A stretch of 64,000 bases of DNA, from the NCBI GenBank assembly GCA_018675575.1, contig JABGXW010000162.1:85402-149401 (forward strand), read 5' to 3'. The translations under genes and the position numbers were made by a program. The DNA comes from Bacteriovoracaceae bacterium (lineage in GTDB: Bacteria; Bdellovibrionota; Bacteriovoracia; Bacteriovoracales; Bacteriovoracaceae). The notes beneath the pieces are model-generated. The model did no database searches. It was not told the origin of the DNA and saw only the letters and a program-made list of their open reading frames with translations. Position 1 is the stretch's first letter. Every line of letters starts with the position of its first letter. Shown here piece after piece: positions 60,912 through 64,000 of this stretch.

Positions 60912-61898
60912 ATGTCAAAGAAGTATAATGTTGTTTTGTTTGGTGGAAAAAACCTTGGGTTTGAATTAATCGAAGAGGTCTCCGAGCTTGCTCAGGAATT
61001 TTATGCTTGCGACGGCGTTGAAGAATACTGCTTAGAAGAAAAAGATGTCGATAATATCCTAAAAGAAAAGGCCTTTTCTGGAGGAGACGTTAAACTGGAT
61101 ACGATTAATGAAATCGAAAAAGGAGTTCAAGCTGACCAAATATTTTCCGTAAAGTTTTATTTTTCTTCAGGAGAATATACAAAAAGAGCTGACGCTTTTA
61201 CTAAAGAGATAACCTCTAAATATTCTGATTATATTATTACTAATAAACTATTAGATTATGAAGATTGGAATCAAGCTTTTAGAGATCATTTTAAAAAGAT
61301 TGATGTCAGCGATAAATTGAAAATTATTCCTTCTTGGGAAAAAACATATGAAAATGCACAAGATCCAGAAAAAATATTTATTTACCCCGGTCAGGGCTTT
61401 GGTACAGGTAATCATGAGACAACTTACCTCTGTTTAAAACTCTACGATGACTTAAGAGCTGAATATAAATATAAAAATAACTTATCGTGCTTAGACCTTG
61501 GTTGTGGATCTGGAATTTTAGGAATTGCTGCAATAAAAACAAATAACTTCAAAGTAGACTTTGTAGACATCGATAAAACGGCATTAGAGAATACATTACA
61601 AAATATTTCTTTAAACTTTGAGTCTGACTTAGAGGGAAACGCTCTTATTCTTAGAGACCGGTTTCAACCTGAACCCAAAAACCAATTGGTTTTCGCCAAC
61701 ATTTTGGAACATATTTTGATTGAAGAAAAAGAGACTATACTTAATACTATTACAGATAAAGGATACCTGATTATTTCTGGAATTCTCATCCATCAAGAAA
61801 AAAATATTATTGAAACGTTTAATATACTTGAAATAGTTAAAATCGAACAAAAGAATGACTGGTCTGCCATTCTCTTTAAAAAAGTATCAAAAAGATGA
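60912..61898 (+). CDS. prmA: Ribosomal protein L11 methyltransferase
   Basis: A SAM-dependent enzyme that trimethylates lysines of L11 in the family. The 328 residues have an N-terminal substrate-recognition domain (about 1-120) and then the catalytic domain with PGQGFGTGNHETTYLCL, LDLGCGSGILGIAA, VDIDKTAL and ANIL. The N-terminal domain is longer and more divergent than in E. coli. The stop overlaps rsmE by 4 bp (ATGA). GGGTG precedes the ATG. Confidence 0.88.
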   Translation: MSKKYNVVLFGGKNLGFELIEEVSELAQEFYACDGVEEYCLEEKDVDNILKEKAFSGGDVKLDTINEIEKGVQADQIFSVKFYFSSGEYTKRADAFTKEITSKYSDYIITNKLLDYEDWNQAFRDHFKKIDVSDKLKIIPSWEKTYENAQDPEKIFIYPGQGFGTGNHETTYLCLKLYDDLRAEYKYKNNLSCLDLGCGSGILGIAAIKTNNFKVDFVDIDKTALENTLQNISLNFESDLEGNALILRDRFQPEPKNQLVFANILEHILIEEKETILNTITDKGYLIISGILIHQEKNIIETFNILEIVKIEQKNDWSAILFKKVSKR

Positions 61899-62602
61899 GA
61901 GCTGTTTATAAAAAACACATTAAATTTTCTGAGAAAACTGCAACTCTCGCTTCAGAAGAAGTTCATCATCTTGTGAATGTCGTTAGAATTAAAATTGGAG
62001 ATCAGTTACTAATATTAAACGGAAGGGGCAGTCGCTACTTGACTATTGTTAAAGAAATTTCAAAAAAAGAAATTGAAGTAGAATTAGTAAGTGAGGAACA
62101 ATGTGAAGATAGAAGGTTTATAGATCTTCTCTTGGCCCCACCTAAAAAGGACGCTTACATTGATATCATAAAATATTCTATAGAACTTAATGTTGGCGAG
62201 ATTCACTTAATGGACTCTCAATACTCTCAGAGGTTAAAAATTCCAGAAGATAAAATACAAAAGATTATTCAGGCAGCTTATGAACAATCTAATTATGCTT
62301 ATGAAACTAAAATCCATTCACCTATAAAATTTGAAAACTGTGAATCTCTTCTTTCAAAATATGAGAATATTTACCACTTTACAACGCGCGGCGGCCACCG
62401 ACCAACCGCCACTGAAAAGCTTAGTGGATCGGTACTTATCATCATTGGACCAGAAGGGGGATTCTCAAAAGAAGAACACCAATTTTTTACTAAACATCCA
62501 AAAATAACATCTATTCAATTTGAAACCAATATCATGAGAAGCCAAACCGCCGTTTCTGCAGCGATGGGATATTTACAGTCATATAGATTTATTAGAACAT
62601 AA
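61895..62602 (+). CDS. rsmE: 16S rRNA (uracil1498-N3)-methyltransferase
   Basis: A SPOUT-fold rRNA methyltransferase. The 235 residues have the PUA-like N-terminal domain (HHLVNVVRIKIGDQLLILNGRG), APPKKDAYIDIIKYSIELNV, a SQRL motif, and the knot motifs IIIGPEGGFSKEE and IMRSQTAVSAAMGYL (usual form ILRAETAA). The arrangement prmA-rsmE is common in bacteria. Confidence 0.92.
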   Translation: MRAVYKKHIKFSEKTATLASEEVHHLVNVVRIKIGDQLLILNGRGSRYLTIVKEISKKEIEVELVSEEQCEDRRFIDLLLAPPKKDAYIDIIKYSIELNVGEIHLMDSQYSQRLKIPEDKIQKIIQAAYEQSNYAYETKIHSPIKFENCESLLSKYENIYHFTTRGGHRPTATEKLSGSVLIIIGPEGGFSKEEHQFFTKHPKITSIQFETNIMRSQTAVSAAMGYLQSYRFIRT

Positions 62603-62689
62603 AAATTTGCCCTAAAGAAAATTTAAAATTAAGTAATAAATTTGCGGCCTTGTTGCTTATATGAGAACCTATAAAGAGAGGAGATTTAT

Positions 62690-63472
62690 ATGATTGATGG
62701 GACAACTACATTCCAGACGAAGAAAAAAAGTTTAACGATTGCTGATTTTGATTTCTCAGACGAAGTGGATGATTTAAATAATTTAAACTTTAGGCCAATA
62801 AATAAAGGTTTAGGCTTTCATAAAGATGAACCAAAAGTTCAGAAGAAATTATCGAATCCTTCACACTTAGCTCCCCTATCTGCAAAAAATCAATCCCGTC
62901 CTGATCTTGAAAGAAAACTAGAGAGCAAAACGATACAAAAAGAATATATATTCGAAAAACCTCAAGAGCTCACAGCATTTTACTCTAATAAGTTAGTAGG
63001 GCCTTCTGTCAAAAAAGTTAATAAGAAAATGGTTTCTAAGCCAGACCTTAATCCAATAACGAAAAGTAAAAAGAAAGAAAAAATAGCCCCCCTATTTCTT
63101 CAGATAACCGCCTGGTGTATTGATACTCTCTTTGTCGTCATGATGCTCGGGGTAACTCTTTCTATATTATCGTTTGTATCGGGAATAGAGATTTCATATT
63201 TTCGAGAAATGATTGTTAATCCAGAAGTATCTATTTATATGGCCGGGCTATTCTTTATTTATTATCTCTTATATTTTTCAGTGTTAGACCTGGCCGGAAC
63301 TTTCGGTAAGTCATTAATGGGCATTAAGTTAATTACAACCAATAATAAACCATTAAGAGTTAAACATACTTTCGTCAGGGCATTTATTTCTTTGACCTCT
63401 TTCCTTGCAATAGGCTTACCTCTCATAATGGATTTTCAGGGTAGACTTTCTGAGACAAAAGTTGTGAAGTAA
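62690..63472 (+). CDS. RDD-family membrane protein with long cytoplasmic N-terminus
   Basis: 260 residues. The first 130 are hydrophilic, rich in Lys, Ser and Pro and probably disordered. The rest is an RDD domain: APLFLQITAWCIDTLFVVMML (Asp kept, the first Arg replaced), two further helices, and the TFGKSLMGIKLITTNNKPL segment typical of the family. RDD proteins are linked to ion or small-molecule transport but their roles are poorly defined. A GAGGAG Shine-Dalgarno precedes the ATG. The adenylyltransferase gene follows after 2 nt. Confidence 0.8.
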   Translation: MIDGTTTFQTKKKSLTIADFDFSDEVDDLNNLNFRPINKGLGFHKDEPKVQKKLSNPSHLAPLSAKNQSRPDLERKLESKTIQKEYIFEKPQELTAFYSNKLVGPSVKKVNKKMVSKPDLNPITKSKKKEKIAPLFLQITAWCIDTLFVVMMLGVTLSILSFVSGIEISYFREMIVNPEVSIYMAGLFFIYYLLYFSVLDLAGTFGKSLMGIKLITTNNKPLRVKHTFVRAFISLTSFLAIGLPLIMDFQGRLSETKVVK

Positions 63473-63474
63473 AA

Positions 63475-63930
63475 ATGTTAACTTCAGAGGATAAATTCTT
63501 TCTAAGTCATTTTGATAAAAAGAAAATTGTTTTCACTAATGGTTGTTTTGATATACTCCATAGCGGACACATTTCCTATCTCAATGAGGCAAAATCACTT
63601 GGAGATATCTTAGTTGTAGCTCTCAATTCAGATCAATCTGTGAAACGCTTAAAGGGAGAATCTCGCCCTATCAACAATGAACAAGATAGAAAGTATGTCC
63701 TTGAAAACTTGAAGGCAATAGATCGTGTTTTCATTTTTAACGAGGATACACCTCTAAATCTCATCAAAGAAATATCACCACAAATTTTAGTAAAAGGTGG
63801 AGATTGGACCCCAGATCAGATTGTTGGGTCCGACTTTGTACTCAAAAATGGTGGAGAGGTTCAATCATTAACATTTAAAAATGGATATTCCACAACAAGT
63901 ACAATTGAGAAAATGGCCGACCAATCCTAA
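63475..63930 (+). CDS. D-glycero-beta-D-manno-heptose 1-phosphate adenylyltransferase (HldE C-terminal type)
   Basis: Transfers AMP to heptose 1-phosphate to make ADP-heptose for LPS inner core. The 151 residues correspond to the stand-alone C-terminal domain of HldE (RfaE2): FTNGCFDILHSGHISYLNEAKSLGD with the HxGH nucleotidyltransferase motif, then NSDQSVKRLKGESRPI, ILVKGGDW and a final TTSTIEKM corresponding to the ISSTxII signature of cytidylyltransferase-like enzymes. The kinase domain of HldE is not in the window. No clear Shine-Dalgarno; likely coupled to the RDD gene. The last 70 bases of the window after it hold nothing recognisable. Confidence 0.9.
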   Translation: MLTSEDKFFLSHFDKKKIVFTNGCFDILHSGHISYLNEAKSLGDILVVALNSDQSVKRLKGESRPINNEQDRKYVLENLKAIDRVFIFNEDTPLNLIKEISPQILVKGGDWTPDQIVGSDFVLKNGGEVQSLTFKNGYSTTSTIEKMADQS

Positions 63931-64000
63931 CGGTCTCTATATAAGTTTCAGCGCCTTACATAATACCCGGGCAAAATAGTCGCGCAAATTATTGAAAAAA

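Noticed and set aside
1..64000. CRISPR arrays, insertion sequences or prophage
   Set aside because: No regularly spaced repeats, transposase, integrase or phage structural genes were seen on either strand.

Overview
This AT-rich 64 kb window is a chromosomal stretch dominated by housekeeping genes. The gene families and arrangement suggest a predatory bacterium of the Bdellovibrionota, probably Bacteriovorax/Halobacteriovorax-like. The pointers are an mglA polarity GTPase beside recR, transmembrane PilZ proteins, a DAP-type dcw cluster, RNase J with parvulin-type envelope chaperones, and an ATP-synthase c subunit with part of the Na+-type binding signature. The lineage is an inference from gene content; no rRNA is present to confirm it.

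Layout. 1-253: 3' end of atpE with a terminator. 415-3308: riboflavin genes ribD-ribE-ribB-ribH. 3296-13153 (minus strand): an operon-like run mfd-ppiC-surA-like-pdxA-uvrA-trmH-like that puts both the coupling factor and UvrA of nucleotide excision repair with two periplasmic foldases. 13297-21040: membrane arm of respiratory complex I, nuoAHJKLMN, without the peripheral-arm genes. 21057-27780: seven further membrane-protein genes which, by hand alignment, are strongly diverged copies of nuoA, H, J, K, L, M and N in the same order. They overlap or abut each other and are followed without a gap by a 1076-residue GYF-like/TM/TPR protein (27781-31011). This second, degenerate complex I membrane arm is the most unusual thing in the window. 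31088-35014: three tRNA-Ser genes, tRNA-Arg(ACG), a CPBP protease, two related TM-PilZ proteins, tadA and the SRP RNA. 35090-38765: dnaX (with an A11 slippage site), ybaB, recR, a roadblock-like gene and mglA. 38762-41225 (minus): a hydrolase-like protein and an M14 carboxypeptidase. 41337-57807: mtnP and then the division/cell-wall cluster rsmH-ftsL-ftsI-murE-murF-mraY-murD-ftsW-murC-murB-ftsQ-ftsA-ftsZ, lacking mraZ, murG and ddl. 57894-60750 (minus): a membrane-anchored B-box-like protein, RNase J and uridine kinase. 60912-63930: prmA, rsmE, an RDD membrane protein and a heptose-phosphate adenylyltransferase.

How the genes fit together. The nuoAHJKLMN products form the proton-translocating half of complex I and need nuoBCD(EFG)I from elsewhere in the genome. 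The downstream set keeps the architecture of that membrane arm but has lost many charged residues used for proton movement and the quinone chamber, most completely in the A, H and K homologues. The reading frames are all intact, so the set is probably under selection, perhaps as a structural or repurposed membrane assembly together with the TPR protein. That function is inference. The dcw cluster supplies septal peptidoglycan synthesis from UDP-MurNAc to the FtsZ ring. The dnaX-recR-mglA group combines replication and repair with the polarity switch that controls invasion in Bdellovibrio.

Gene starts were chosen by Shine-Dalgarno position, overlap with the upstream stop and family alignment. 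Where no clear signal exists this is stated.
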